This document shows, piece by piece, positions 9,266-17,628 of a stretch of 64,000 nucleotides of DNA. The stretch comes from Pseudomonas sp. Tri1. Its GTDB lineage: Bacteria > Pseudomonadota > Gammaproteobacteria > Pseudomonadales > Pseudomonadaceae. A program made the position numbers and the translations under genes. The notes beneath the pieces were generated by a model that made no database searches, was not told the origin of the DNA, and saw nothing but the letters and a program-made list of their open reading frames with translations. The DNA lies in NCBI RefSeq assembly GCF_017968885.1, contig NZ_CP072913.1, positions 3,518,001-3,582,000 on the forward strand, in the 5' to 3' direction. Position 1 is the first letter of the stretch; the number at the start of each line of letters is the position of its first letter.

Positions 9266-10642
9266 TTAACCGCGTTCTTGCAAGAGCGCTGCCTTCACAG
9301 CCTTTTCAAATCGATCGATCGCGAGGGCGCATTGCTCGTCATCGATAATCAACGGCGGCAATAACCGAATTACGTTGCCCTGGCGTCCGCCGCGTTCCAG
9401 CAGCAGACCATGGTCGAAGCAGTGTTTCTGGATGGCGACTGCCAGGGTCGGATCGCCCGGGAAGCTGTTCAGGCGATCAGGCGCCTGGCGCTCGTCGACG
9501 ATCTCGATACCCAGCATCAACCCGCGACCACGCACCTGGCCGAGGGCCGGGAAGCGTTGCTGCAGCAGGATCAATTGGCTCTTGAGCCACTGCCCACGGC
9601 GCTCGGCCTGGGCCGGAAGGTTTTGTTGCTGCAGGGCGTTGAGCGTCGCCAGGCCCGTGGCCATTGCCATCTGGTTGCCACGGAAGGTGCCGGTGTGGGC
9701 GCCTGGCTCCCAGGCGTCGAACTGACGCTTGATACCCAGCAATGCCAGCGGCAATCCACCGCCAACGGCTTTGGACATGACGATGATGTCCGGCTCGATC
9801 CCGGCATGCTCGAAGGCGAACATCTTGCCGGTGCGGCCGAAACCGGCCTGGACTTCGTCGACAATCAGCACGATGCCGTACTGTTGCGTGACCTCACGTA
9901 TGCGGCGCAACCATTGGACTGGCGCGCAGTTGACACCGCCCTCGCCCTGCACCGCTTCCAGAATCACCGCGGCAGGCAGCGAGACACCGCTTTCCACGTC
10001 GGCGATGAACTGGGTGAAGTAGTGGCTCAGCGCTTCGACGCCGGCTTCGCCGCCGATGCCCAGCGGGCAACGATATTCGTGGGGGTACGGCATGAATTGC
10101 ACGCCCGGCATCAAGGACGCAACGGCGTTCTTGGGCCCGGTGTTACCGGTCACCGCCAGGGCGCCGTGGGTCATGCCATGGTAGCCGCCGCTGAAGCTGA
10201 TGATGTTGCTGCGCCCCGTGACGGTCTTGGCCAGCTTGAGCGCTGCCTCCACCGCGTCCGCCCCCGACGGGCCACAGAACTGCAGGCAATAGTCACGCCC
10301 CTGCCCGGGCAGAAGGCTCAACAGCTTTTCGCTGAAGGCGTCCTTCTGTGGCGTGGTCAGGTCCAAGGTATGCATGGGCATGCCCGAGCTCATGAAATGA
10401 TCGATGCTGGCAATGATGTCTGCATGGTTATGCCCCAACGCCAGGGTGCCAGCACCGGCCAGGCAATCGAGGTAGGTCTTGCCTTCCACATCCGTCACCC
10501 ATACGCCATGGGCCTTGGCGATGGCCAAGGGCAACTTGCGCGGATAACTGCGAACATTGGATTCGAAGCGGCCCTGGCGGCTCAGATAATGAGCATTGTC
10601 TTTCTGCAAGGAATCGATGCGCAAAACGTTTTCATTCAGCAT
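9266..10642 (-). CDS. acsF: Class III aminotransferase AcsF (2,4-diaminobutyrate 4-transaminase type)
   Basis: This 458-residue PLP enzyme is of the class III (ornithine/DABA) aminotransferase family. It shows [16 protein letters not shown], the [13 protein letters not shown] metal/PLP motif, and the PLP lysine in [16 protein letters not shown] aminotransferases make L-2,4-diaminobutyrate from aspartate semialdehyde and glutamate, a precursor of achromobactin. I chose the ATG at 10642 ([10 protein letters not shown]). The longer frame from 10687 would begin inside a Fur-box-like site and is not plausible as a start. The gene heads the biosynthetic run and is preceded by 321 bases of AT-rich DNA. 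Confidence 0.88.
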   Translation of the reverse strand: MLNENVLRIDSLQKDNAHYLSRQGRFESNVRSYPRKLPLAIAKAHGVWVTDVEGKTYLDCLAGAGTLALGHNHADIIASIDHFMSSGMPMHTLDLTTPQKDAFSEKLLSLLPGQGRDYCLQFCGPSGADAVEAALKLAKTVTGRSNIISFSGGYHGMTHGALAVTGNTGPKNAVASLMPGVQFMPYPHEYRCPLGIGGEAGVEALSHYFTQFIADVESGVSLPAAVILEAVQGEGGVNCAPVQWLRRIREVTQQYGIVLIVDEVQAGFGRTGKMFAFEHAGIEPDIIVMSKAVGGGLPLALLGIKRQFDAWEPGAHTGTFRGNQMAMATGLATLNALQQQNLPAQAERRGQWLKSQLILLQQRFPALGQVRGRGLMLGIEIVDERQAPDRLNSFPGDPTLAVAIQKHCFDHGLLLERGGRQGNVIRLLPPLIIDDEQCALAIDRFEKAVKAALLQERG

Positions 10643-10672
10643 GAGGTAATCAACCCTGATAAGTCCCGACAT

Positions 10673-10691
10673 GCAAATTATTATCATTCAC
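10673..10691 (-). promoter_or_regulatory. Putative Fur box upstream of acsF
   Basis: The minus-strand 19-mer GTGAATGATAATAATTTGC matches the Fur consensus GATAATGATAATCATTATC at 14 of 19 positions by eye. It ends 30 bases before the chosen acsF start, where it would cover the core promoter. Iron-dependent repression of a siderophore operon by Fur is well established in Pseudomonas; binding here is inferred. Confidence 0.7.
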
Positions 10692-10924
10692 GAATTACTG
10701 CAACAAGTAATCGCAAATAAAATCATGTCTGTGACGGAGTCGATATTAGTTAATTGACAGGCAGGAAAAATCCGCCGGATAAATAACGGATTAATAATAG
10801 TGACACATCGAAAGAGGCGCTTTGATATCAGCGCAGTGCGGGCTATAAGTTAACTTTTATATCGGTTTATTGACTCCGTTAATTGCAAAGTAATATCAGC
10901 CAATATCAAAACGACAGTGCTTAT
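10692..10924. other. AT-rich intergenic segment upstream of acsF
   Basis: This stretch is much richer in A and T than the surrounding coding DNA and has no credible reading frame. It probably carries the rest of the acsF promoter region and the 3' untranslated end of the receptor transcript. A short GCGCT/AGCGC inverted repeat is present near 10819-10836. Nothing else was recognised. Confidence 0.5.
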
Positions 10925-10954
10925 TAATAACAAACAGCTCCTTCCATGGAGCTG
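10925..10954 (-). terminator. Rho-independent terminator after the siderophore receptor gene
   Basis: On the minus strand a 7-bp stem CAGCTCC / GGAGCTG with the loop ATGGAA is followed by TTTGTTATTAATAA. It lies 10 bases past the receptor stop codon. It separates the receptor gene from acsF, suggesting that acsF uses its own Fur-controlled promoter. Confidence 0.7.
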
Positions 10955-10963
10955 ACGATCGGT

Positions 10964-13387
10964 TTAGAAGTCGACGGTGGCCGACAGCAGGTAGGTTCGC
11001 GGGGTTGCCAGCGTCAAGCCAGGCTCGCTGTCATCCGAGGCCCCGGCCGAACTCCAGTAGCGCTTGTCCGCTACGTTCTCGACATTGGCGCGTAGGGTGA
11101 TGTGCTTTTCATCAACCTTGAATGCATAGCGTGCACCCACGTCGAAGCGCTCCCAGGAGTCGATTTCCTTGGTGTTGGCTTGATCCAGATATTGCGAGCT
11201 TGAGTAAATGGCGCGGCTGGTAAGAGTCAGGCCTTGTAGGGTCGGCACGTCCCACTCCGCACCCAGGTTGACGTTGTATTTCGGTGTGGCAGGTGCCCGG
11301 TTGCCATCGAAAGCGCCGTTGGTGGTGTTGGTCAACTTGCTGTCGATGTACATGACACCCCCGAGCAAGCGGGTACCCTTGAGCGGCTCACCGAACACAC
11401 TCAGCTCCACACCGGTGTTTTCACGCTTGCCGTTCGGGCCGAAGACGCGTGTTGTAGCATTTGTCTCATAGGCCGGTTGCTTGATCCGGAACACGGCGGC
11501 AGTGACAGCCAACGGACCCGCATCATATTTGGCCCCGACCTCGACCGAACGGCTGATGAACGGCGGGAAAATCTCATCTTCGTTTACCGACGTCGACGGC
11601 GCGATCTTGCCCTGGCTCAGGCCTTCCATGTAGTTGGCATACAGCGACAGCTTATCGGTGGCCTTGAACAGGATGCCGCCCGAGGGCGAAACCTTTTCTT
11701 CGTCGTAGGCAGTCGGGCCCTTGACGCCATCCGACCAATCGTCAACCTCCACTCGCTGCCAGCGGGCGCCAAGGGTCAGCAGCAGCCGGTCATCAAAAAA
11801 ACCCAATGTGTCCGATAACGCTACGCCACTGAAGTGGTTCTCGGTATAGACCTTCGGATCTGACCGGGTGATAACGCTCGGAGTCGGTGTTTCCACCGGG
11901 TCATACAGGTTGCTGTTGGACTGCCCATAGCGAGCGCCGCCGTTGGTGAAGTCCATGTAGAAATAGCTGGCGGCCAGGTTGACCTCATGGCTTACCGGGC
12001 CGGTATGGAACCAGTTGCGCACCCCGGCGTTGGCCGTCCGGACATTCTCGTCGCGGGTGAAATCACGGGGCTGAACGCGGAAGTCTCCTGCCTCATTGAG
12101 GACCGAAACGGCATGCCGGAGGAACTCATGATTACTTTTGCGCGCCCCCACGCCGCCGTACAGCATGACGGAATCGTTGACGTCGTATTCGGCATTCACC
12201 GTGCCGAAAGTATCCTTGGTGCGCGCCTTGCTCCAAGGCTGCGCATAGTTGCGATCGACATCGCTGGCATGCGGCACTGGCGCGGCGGCGGCAACCTGGA
12301 CACGCTCCTGCGGCGCGTCGGTATCCCGTTCGGTGCGCCCGATATCGGTCGAGACCCGCAAGCGTTCGCCGCGAAAGTCCAGGCCCAGCACGGCCATTTC
12401 GCGATCCACGCTCTGATGATCCCATTCGGTGTCGCCAGATTGTTTTACCCCGTTGAAGCGAATACCGAACTTGTTGTCCTCACCAAAACGCCGGCCCACG
12501 TCCACGGCGCCACCCACTTGGCTATCGGATGCATAGCTACCGGTGAACGAGGTGATGGGCTTGTCGGTCGCTCGCTTGGGCACCACGTTGATCCCACCGC
12601 CCACGCTACCGCGCGGTGAGATGCCGTTGATGAGCTGGGTCGGCCCCTTGAGGATATCGACGCGGTCGGCCATCTCCATATCGATCGTGTAGGTAGGCAG
12701 GACACCGTAGAGGCCGTTGTAGGCGACATCACTGTTGAACAGGCTCAACCCGCGAATGGTGAACTGCTCATAACGGCCGCCCGCCGGGTTGGTGGCGCGA
12801 ACGGACGGGTCGCTGGCGATCAGGTCGCCCAGGGTGCGAGCCTGCTGGTTCTTGACCGTCTCGCTGGTGTAGGTGGTCATGCTGAACGGCGTTTCCATGA
12901 AGTCCCGCGAGCCCAGCAGGCCTTGAGAACCGCGGCGCGCGACCTGGCCGCCGGCATACGCCTCGCTGTCTGTCGAGGCCGTGGCGCCGAGAATCGACGT
13001 AGGGGCCAGTTGCAAGGAGCCGCCTTCTGGCGCGGGGGTCAAGATGTATGCCTGTTCGCCCACCGGTTGAAGCTGCAGGCCGGAGCCCTGCAACAGGCGG
13101 GAAAACCCCTCCTCCACCCCATATTCGCCCGACAACCCGGCGCTGTTACGCCCGCTTACCAGGGCCGGGTCGACCGACAGGTTGACACCCGCCAGCCCGG
13201 CGAACCGGGTCAGCGCGGCGCTGAGGCTGCCGGCCGGCACCTGATAGCTGCGTCGGGCAGCGTCTTCGGCCTGGCTGGATGAGATGAAGAATGGACTGGC
13301 GCTCAGGCTCAGCAAGAGACTCAGGTTCAACAGCGGACGCCAGCCGGCAAGGGCCGGGCGAAAACGCAAAGGTACTACTGCAGACAT
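10964..13387 (-). CDS. TonB-dependent siderophore receptor with N-terminal signalling domain (achromobactin-type)
   Basis: An 807-residue outer-membrane receptor. A signal peptide (to about residue 40) is followed by a secretin/TonB short N-terminal (STN) domain, about residues 47-115 (YQVPAGSLSAALTRFA... NLSVDP... LLQGSGLQL). Then come the plug (TVKNQQARTLGDLIASDPSVR; FTIRGLSLFNSDVAYNGL; DRVDILKGPTQLING) and a beta-barrel ending in the terminal aromatic signature LSATVDF. The STN domain is the mark of FecA/FpvA-type transducers that signal to a periplasmic FecR protein. The adjacent fecR and fecI genes fit this. Placement next to acsF-A suggests ferric achromobactin as ligand (Acr-like). Confidence 0.9.
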   Translation of the reverse strand: MSAVVPLRFRPALAGWRPLLNLSLLLSLSASPFFISSSQAEDAARRSYQVPAGSLSAALTRFAGLAGVNLSVDPALVSGRNSAGLSGEYGVEEGFSRLLQGSGLQLQPVGEQAYILTPAPEGGSLQLAPTSILGATASTDSEAYAGGQVARRGSQGLLGSRDFMETPFSMTTYTSETVKNQQARTLGDLIASDPSVRATNPAGGRYEQFTIRGLSLFNSDVAYNGLYGVLPTYTIDMEMADRVDILKGPTQLINGISPRGSVGGGINVVPKRATDKPITSFTGSYASDSQVGGAVDVGRRFGEDNKFGIRFNGVKQSGDTEWDHQSVDREMAVLGLDFRGERLRVSTDIGRTERDTDAPQERVQVAAAAPVPHASDVDRNYAQPWSKARTKDTFGTVNAEYDVNDSVMLYGGVGARKSNHEFLRHAVSVLNEAGDFRVQPRDFTRDENVRTANAGVRNWFHTGPVSHEVNLAASYFYMDFTNGGARYGQSNSNLYDPVETPTPSVITRSDPKVYTENHFSGVALSDTLGFFDDRLLLTLGARWQRVEVDDWSDGVKGPTAYDEEKVSPSGGILFKATDKLSLYANYMEGLSQGKIAPSTSVNEDEIFPPFISRSVEVGAKYDAGPLAVTAAVFRIKQPAYETNATTRVFGPNGKRENTGVELSVFGEPLKGTRLLGGVMYIDSKLTNTTNGAFDGNRAPATPKYNVNLGAEWDVPTLQGLTLTSRAIYSSSQYLDQANTKEIDSWERFDVGARYAFKVDEKHITLRANVENVADKRYWSSAGASDDSEPGLTLATPRTYLLSATVDF

Positions 13388-13454
13388 TAGAAGGCGCTCT
13401 CATTTTTGTTCAGTTGCCTTGAATGACAAGCGAGACAAAAAAAGGGGACAGGCT

Positions 13455-14420
13455 TCACGCAATATTTTTGCGAAGCCTTAACGTGACCCAGTAACGGGTG
13501 CGTGTCTGCACGTCCAGCGGCAGGCTGGCCGAGAGCAACGCGAGGATTCGATCGGTGTTTTCCAGCCGGAAGCTGCCAGTGACTCGAAGGGATTCCAGGG
13601 GGGCGTCCCAGCGCAATACACCCGGGCGATAACGGCTCAGTTCGCGGAGAAAATCCCCCAACGGCTGGTTCTGAGCCACCAGCACCCCGTCACGCCAACC
13701 TGGTTGCGCCACGTCGAAGGTGCTCACCGGCCCCGCCCCCGCCGCCTGTAGGCTGACTTGCTGGCCCGGGTCCAGCGACAGCAGCGGCCCACGCAACGGC
13801 TGCAACTGCGCTGAGCCGCTGACCACCGACACCCGGCAACTGCGTTCGCTCAGGCGTACACAGACTTCACCGCGACTGATCGTGATGAGCCCATAGGGCG
13901 CTTGAATCGCCAATGGCGTGGCCCCCGAGACCTTGAGGGCCATCTCACCTTGCACCAGCACCAGTCGCCGGGCCTTGAGGTCCAGGTCTACTGCGCTGTC
14001 GGTGTTCAACTGCAGGGTGCTGCCATCGACCAGCGACCAGCGTCGTTGTTCGCCAGTCGCGGTGCGCAGGTCGGCGCGCCAGGCCTCCAGCGGTAGCTCG
14101 CGCCCCAACAACCATGCGGCCGGCACCAGCGTGGCGACGCCCAATGCGCGCTTGAGCACGGCACGGCGAGCCATTGCCGGACGGTCCAGCGTCGCCATCC
14201 CAAGGGATGGCGGCACCCCGGCAAAGCGCTGACGCAGGCGCTGGGCTTTTTGCCAGGCGGCTTCGTGCTGAGCACTGCTTTCGCGCCACTGTTGCAAGCC
14301 GGCGGAGTCGAATTCGTCCCCGTTGAACTCCATCAAGGCCAACCAGCGCGCAGCCGCCCGTGCGACTTCGCGGGCTTCGGGTGAAGGAGCCGGGCGAATC
14401 AAAAGTCCACCAACAGGCAA
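13455..14420 (-). CDS. FecR-like anti-sigma/signal transducer
   Basis: A 321-residue FecR family protein. The N-terminus carries the cytoplasmic DUF4880-like region (EVARAAARWLALMEFNG... LQQWRESSAQHEAAWQKAQRL), then a membrane segment near residue 90 (GVATLVPAAWLLG). The periplasmic FecR domain follows (RRWSLVDGSTLQLNTDSAVDLD). In such systems FecR relays the liganded state of the receptor's STN domain to the ECF sigma factor. The frame overlaps the sigma gene by 22 bases if the ATG at 14420 is used. A TTG at 14402 with GGTGGA upstream is an alternative start. Confidence 0.88.
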   Translation of the reverse strand: MPVGGLLIRPAPSPEAREVARAAARWLALMEFNGDEFDSAGLQQWRESSAQHEAAWQKAQRLRQRFAGVPPSLGMATLDRPAMARRAVLKRALGVATLVPAAWLLGRELPLEAWRADLRTATGEQRRWSLVDGSTLQLNTDSAVDLDLKARRLVLVQGEMALKVSGATPLAIQAPYGLITISRGEVCVRLSERSCRVSVVSGSAQLQPLRGPLLSLDPGQQVSLQAAGAGPVSTFDVAQPGWRDGVLVAQNQPLGDFLRELSRYRPGVLRWDAPLESLRVTGSFRLENTDRILALLSASLPLDVQTRTRYWVTLRLRKNIA

Positions 14421-14908
14421 TGCTCATAGGCCTGGGCCATGTAGCGCTTGATGGTGCGCTCGGACACCTGCAGGCGCTCGGCGATTTCACGGTAGCCCAA
14501 GCCTTCGAGCTGGCTCCACAAAAAGGCCCGCCGAACCAGGGGCGGCAGGCCATCGAGCAACTCGTCCAGCGCTTGCAGGGTTTCGAGCAGCAGCCAGCGC
14601 TGCTCCGGAGACGGCACACTGTCTTCGGGCAGGCTCGCCAAAGCGTCGAGGTAGGCCTGCTCCAGGTTGCGCCGGGTGTAGAAGTTGCTCAGCAGGCGCT
14701 TGCCGACCGTCAACAGATAGGCACGAGGTTCCTGCAGGTCAGCCAACTGCTGAGAGCTGGACAGTACGCGCAGGAACGTATCCTGGCGCAGGTCCGCCGC
14801 ATCCCAGGCATTGCCCATGCGCCGCCTCAACCAACCTTCCAGCCAGCCGCCGTGGTCACGGTACAACGCGTGTAGGGAGTGCTCCGTCGGCGTAGCTGCG
14901 TCAAACAT
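14399..14908 (-). CDS. FecI-like ECF RNA polymerase sigma factor (AcsS-like)
   Basis: A 169-residue ECF sigma factor. Region 2 includes WDAADLRQDTFLRVL and region 4 includes LPPLVRRAFLWSQLEGLGYREIAERLQVSERTIKRYMAQAYEHC, the typical helix-turn-helix of iron-starvation sigma factors. With fecR and the STN-type receptor directly downstream it forms a complete cell-surface signalling set. P. syringae has a comparable sigma factor (AcsS) controlling achromobactin genes; orthology is inferred from location. A Fur-box-like site lies 34 bases upstream. Confidence 0.9.
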   Translation of the reverse strand: MFDAATPTEHSLHALYRDHGGWLEGWLRRRMGNAWDAADLRQDTFLRVLSSSQQLADLQEPRAYLLTVGKRLLSNFYTRRNLEQAYLDALASLPEDSVPSPEQRWLLLETLQALDELLDGLPPLVRRAFLWSQLEGLGYREIAERLQVSERTIKRYMAQAYEHCLLVDF

Positions 14909-14941
14909 GTCAAGAAGCCCTGCGCAAGGAATGTCTTAAAT

Positions 14942-14960
14942 GAGACTGATTCTAATTAAT
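14942..14960 (-). promoter_or_regulatory. Putative Fur box upstream of the ECF sigma gene
   Basis: The plus-strand 19-mer GAGACTGATTCTAATTAAT matches the Fur consensus at about 12 of 19 positions. It lies just upstream of the sigma factor start, where Fur control of iron-starvation sigma genes is usual. The match is weaker than that upstream of acsF. Confidence 0.5.
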
Positions 14961-15036
14961 GTTCGCAGGCTAATCCAAGCTCTTTATGCAGGGAATGTGT
15001 AAATACGCTGGTGGCCTATGGCTTTGGGAACCGTTC

Positions 15037-15064
15037 GAGGGAGCTTGCGCAGCCAAGCTCCCTC
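15037..15064. terminator. Hairpin downstream of the SnoaL-like gene
   Basis: A perfect 11-bp inverted repeat GAGGGAGCTTG / CAAGCTCCCTC with a 6-base loop. It lies 18 bases past the stop codon of the minus-strand gene at 15082-15603. It lacks a T-run, so it may be a mobile palindromic repeat of the genus that also acts as a transcript end. Confidence 0.5.
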
Positions 15065-15081
15065 CCCCACAAGGCGTGATC

Positions 15082-15603
15082 TCAATGACTGGCGTGCAGT
15101 GCTTTCGGCACTTCAGGCATCGCCGAAGAATGGTGGTTGATGATCTTCCACTGGCCGTCGAGGCGCTCATAGAGGAAGGTGTAGCGCGCCTGGACGTCCC
15201 GCTTGGAACCGTCGGCATTGGTGAGTGTGAAGGTGTAGACACCACTGTCCATCGCCGCGTCGGGCCCCAGGTGGCGGATCTCACGGTAGTTGATCTGCCC
15301 CACCGGCTTACCCGCCAGGAAGTGTTGGAAATAATCCTCGATCTGCGCGGGTGTGTTGCGCACCTTGTTGGAAACAGTCGGTTGCAAAATCGCGTCCGGG
15401 GCATAGAGGCTGGTCACCGCGCTGGCGCTGCCGGTTTGCAGCGCCGCGTTCCAACGGTCGAACAGCGCAGCGATCTCGCGGTCATTTACGTTCTTTGGCT
15501 GCTCGGCCACGGTGCGATACACGTAGGGCGTGGCCTCAATCCCATGGACGAATGGCGTGGTCAGCAGGAAAAAAGCAGCAATGGCGCAGGTTTTCATTTT
15601 CAT
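15082..15603 (-). CDS. Secreted SgcJ/EcaC-type (SnoaL-like, NTF2 fold) protein
   Basis: A 173-residue protein with a signal peptide (MKMKTCAIAAFFLLTTPFVHG). The remainder looks like the SgcJ/EcaC/DUF4440 group of NTF2-fold proteins: IAALFDRWNAALQTGSASAVTSLYAPDA, the partner segment IEDYFQHFLAGKPVGQINYREI, and a C-terminal RYTFLYERLDGQWKIINHHSS strand pair. The ATG at 15603 has AAAGGAACG upstream, so the longer frame from 15669 is rejected. Members are small binding or isomerase-like proteins whose substrates are mostly unknown. It faces away from the kinase operon and shares no obvious link with the siderophore genes. Confidence 0.75.
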   Translation of the reverse strand: MKMKTCAIAAFFLLTTPFVHGIEATPYVYRTVAEQPKNVNDREIAALFDRWNAALQTGSASAVTSLYAPDAILQPTVSNKVRNTPAQIEDYFQHFLAGKPVGQINYREIRHLGPDAAMDSGVYTFTLTNADGSKRDVQARYTFLYERLDGQWKIINHHSSAMPEVPKALHASH

Positions 15604-15778
15604 CGAAGCGTTCCTTTGGGTTTCAATGAGGCCACTTTGCCGGCTCGCGCAGCCTTCGCCATCGGCCAACCGGTGCCGATCGCCTATGCCGTTTGGCAGA
15701 TAGGCCCGCTGTCAACGGCACGCTCTAATGACGCCACCACAAACCCGGACCGGTCCCCTTCCATGCTGGAGCCCCCCC

Positions 15779-16963
15779 ATGCAAAGCCCACCCCATGACC
15801 CCGGCAGCGCCCTGGCTATCCGCACCCAGTATCGCCAGTCGCAAAGCCGTGCCGCGCGCCTGCGCCTGCTGTTGGGCACCGGCCATGAACTGACGCAGTT
15901 GCCTTTGTCGGCGATGCGTCAGCGCGCGGTGCAACGGGCCTGCGCATTCATGGCCATGGACCATGGCCTGTTGCTGGAGTGGGCGGCGGACACGACTTTT
16001 CGCACCATCGCCAGCCATGGCAACCGCGAACGGCTCGATCTGCTTGCCAGCCTGGCTGAGCCACCGTCAGCCGAGCCGCAATGGCTGGAAGATCCCGGCA
16101 GCGCCCTGCCCCAGGTCTTGCGCGTGCCGTTGCGTGGTTCCGACGGCGCGGTGTTCGGGGCTTTGTTGCTGGGCAACAGCGTGGCCTTGGGCACGCCGGA
16201 CAACGAAGACATTGAGTCACTGCAACTGCTGGCGACCCTGCTGGCGGCCCATCTGGAGAACAGTCGCCTGCTCGAAGCGCTGCAGGCCCGCGAACGCACC
16301 ATGTCCGAGCTGGTCCACCGACTGTTCAGCGCTCAGGAAGATGAGCGCAAGCGAGTGGCCTACGACCTGCACGATGGCCTGGCACAGAACCTGGCCGGCC
16401 TGCATCAGCGCCTACAGGGCTTCGCCGGCCGCTGCCCGCCCCTGCCACCGGAACTGGCGAATGACTTGCAGGCCATTCTCGATCTCGCCCGGGGTTGTGT
16501 CGGTGAAGGCCGGCAGTTGATTGGGGGCCTGCGCCCCCACGCCCTGGATGATTTCGGCCTGTACAAAGCCGTCGACAAGGAAGCCGATCGCCTGCGCGAC
16601 ATGGGCCTGACGGTGGACTGGACCGAACACAGCGCCGCACGCCTGCCGGGGAACACGGAAATTGCCCTGTTCCGCATTGCCCAGGAAGGCATCAACAATA
16701 TTCTCAAGCACGCCCGGGCCAGCCATGTGCGCCTGGGGCTGGCGGTGAGCGACGACCGGGCCTCGCTGCGAGTCGAAGACAATGGCCGTGGCTTTGCCCT
16801 GGAACAACCCATAGAGACCAACGGCACCTGTCACCTGGGCCTGGCGGCCATGCAGGAACGTGCCAGCCTGCTGGGCGGCCACCTGAGCTGTTTCAGTCAA
16901 CCCGATGGCGGCACTCGCCTGCTGGCCAGCGTGCCCCTACCTACCCATGGAACACACCCATGA
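15779..16963 (+). CDS. Soluble sensor histidine kinase (GAF-like sensor, HisKA_3, NarL-type partner)
   Basis: A 394-residue kinase. The N-terminal 170 residues form a GAF-like sensor without membrane segments. The dimerisation/phosphoacceptor domain is of the HisKA_3 type (RLFSAQEDERKRVAYDLHDGLAQN, with the acceptor His about residue 198). The ATPase domain shows EGINNILKHARA (N-box), VEDNGRGF and GLAAMQERASLLGG. Start 15779 is chosen because GGAG lies 7 bases upstream; the in-frame ATG at 15728 has no ribosome site. The stop overlaps the next gene's start (ATGA), so it pairs with the NarL-type regulator at 16960. Confidence 0.85.
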   Translation: MQSPPHDPGSALAIRTQYRQSQSRAARLRLLLGTGHELTQLPLSAMRQRAVQRACAFMAMDHGLLLEWAADTTFRTIASHGNRERLDLLASLAEPPSAEPQWLEDPGSALPQVLRVPLRGSDGAVFGALLLGNSVALGTPDNEDIESLQLLATLLAAHLENSRLLEALQARERTMSELVHRLFSAQEDERKRVAYDLHDGLAQNLAGLHQRLQGFAGRCPPLPPELANDLQAILDLARGCVGEGRQLIGGLRPHALDDFGLYKAVDKEADRLRDMGLTVDWTEHSAARLPGNTEIALFRIAQEGINNILKHARASHVRLGLAVSDDRASLRVEDNGRGFALEQPIETNGTCHLGLAAMQERASLLGGHLSCFSQPDGGTRLLASVPLPTHGTHP

Positions 16964-17628
16964 CGCCGCCTTTACGCCTGCTGTTGGCCGATGATCACGA
17001 AGTCACCCGCACCGGATTCATCAGCATGCTGGCCGGCAACCCAGGGTTCGAAGTCGTCGGCCAGGCCAGTGACGGCCAGGAAGCCCTCGACTTGTGTGAA
17101 CGATTGCAACCGGACATCGCCATTCTCGATATCCGTATGCCAGTGCTCAACGGCCTGGGGGCGGCGCGTATCCTCCAGCAGCGCCAGCCTGCGATAAAAG
17201 TGGTGATCTTCACCATGGACGACAGCCCTGACCATCTGGAAGCCGCCATCGCTGCGGGGGCGGTCGGTTATCTGCTCAAGGATGCCAGCCGCGATGAAGT
17301 GCTGGACGCACTCAAACGGGTCGCCCAGGGTGAAGAGGCCCTGAACAGTTCGGTCAGCGCGCGCCTGCTGCGACGCATGGCCGAGCGCAGTACCAGCGGC
17401 GCCACCCAGGTCCAGGCCCTGACAGCACGCGAACGCCAGGTGCTGGGGCTGGTGGCCGGCGGCTTCAGCAACCGTGAGATCGGCGAAAAACTCGGCATTG
17501 CCCCCGGCACCGCCAAGGCCCACGTGGAGCGAGTCATCGGCAAGCTGGGGGCCGCCGACCGGACCCAGGCCGCCGTGCGCGGTGTCGCCCTGGGACTGGT
17601 GGCCCAACCCAGCGGGCAATGGCCATGA
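16960..17628 (+). CDS. NarL/FixJ-type response regulator
   Basis: A 222-residue two-domain regulator. The receiver domain has the acidic pair in LLLADDHE, the phosphoacceptor Asp about residue 57 in IAILDIRMP and the switch lysine in GYLLKDAS. The LuxR-type DNA-binding domain is seen as LTARERQVLGLVAGGFSNREIGEKLGIAPGTAKAHVERVIGKLG. It is translationally coupled to the kinase before it and to the hybrid kinase after it. Target genes cannot be read from the sequence. Confidence 0.93.
   Translation: MTPPLRLLLADDHEVTRTGFISMLAGNPGFEVVGQASDGQEALDLCERLQPDIAILDIRMPVLNGLGAARILQQRQPAIKVVIFTMDDSPDHLEAAIAAGAVGYLLKDASRDEVLDALKRVAQGEEALNSSVSARLLRRMAERSTSGATQVQALTARERQVLGLVAGGFSNREIGEKLGIAPGTAKAHVERVIGKLGAADRTQAAVRGVALGLVAQPSGQWP

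Noticed and set aside
13388..13454. FecI-type promoter between fecR and the receptor gene
   Set aside because: I could not identify a convincing -35/-10 pair for an ECF sigma factor in this 67-base gap, so none is claimed.
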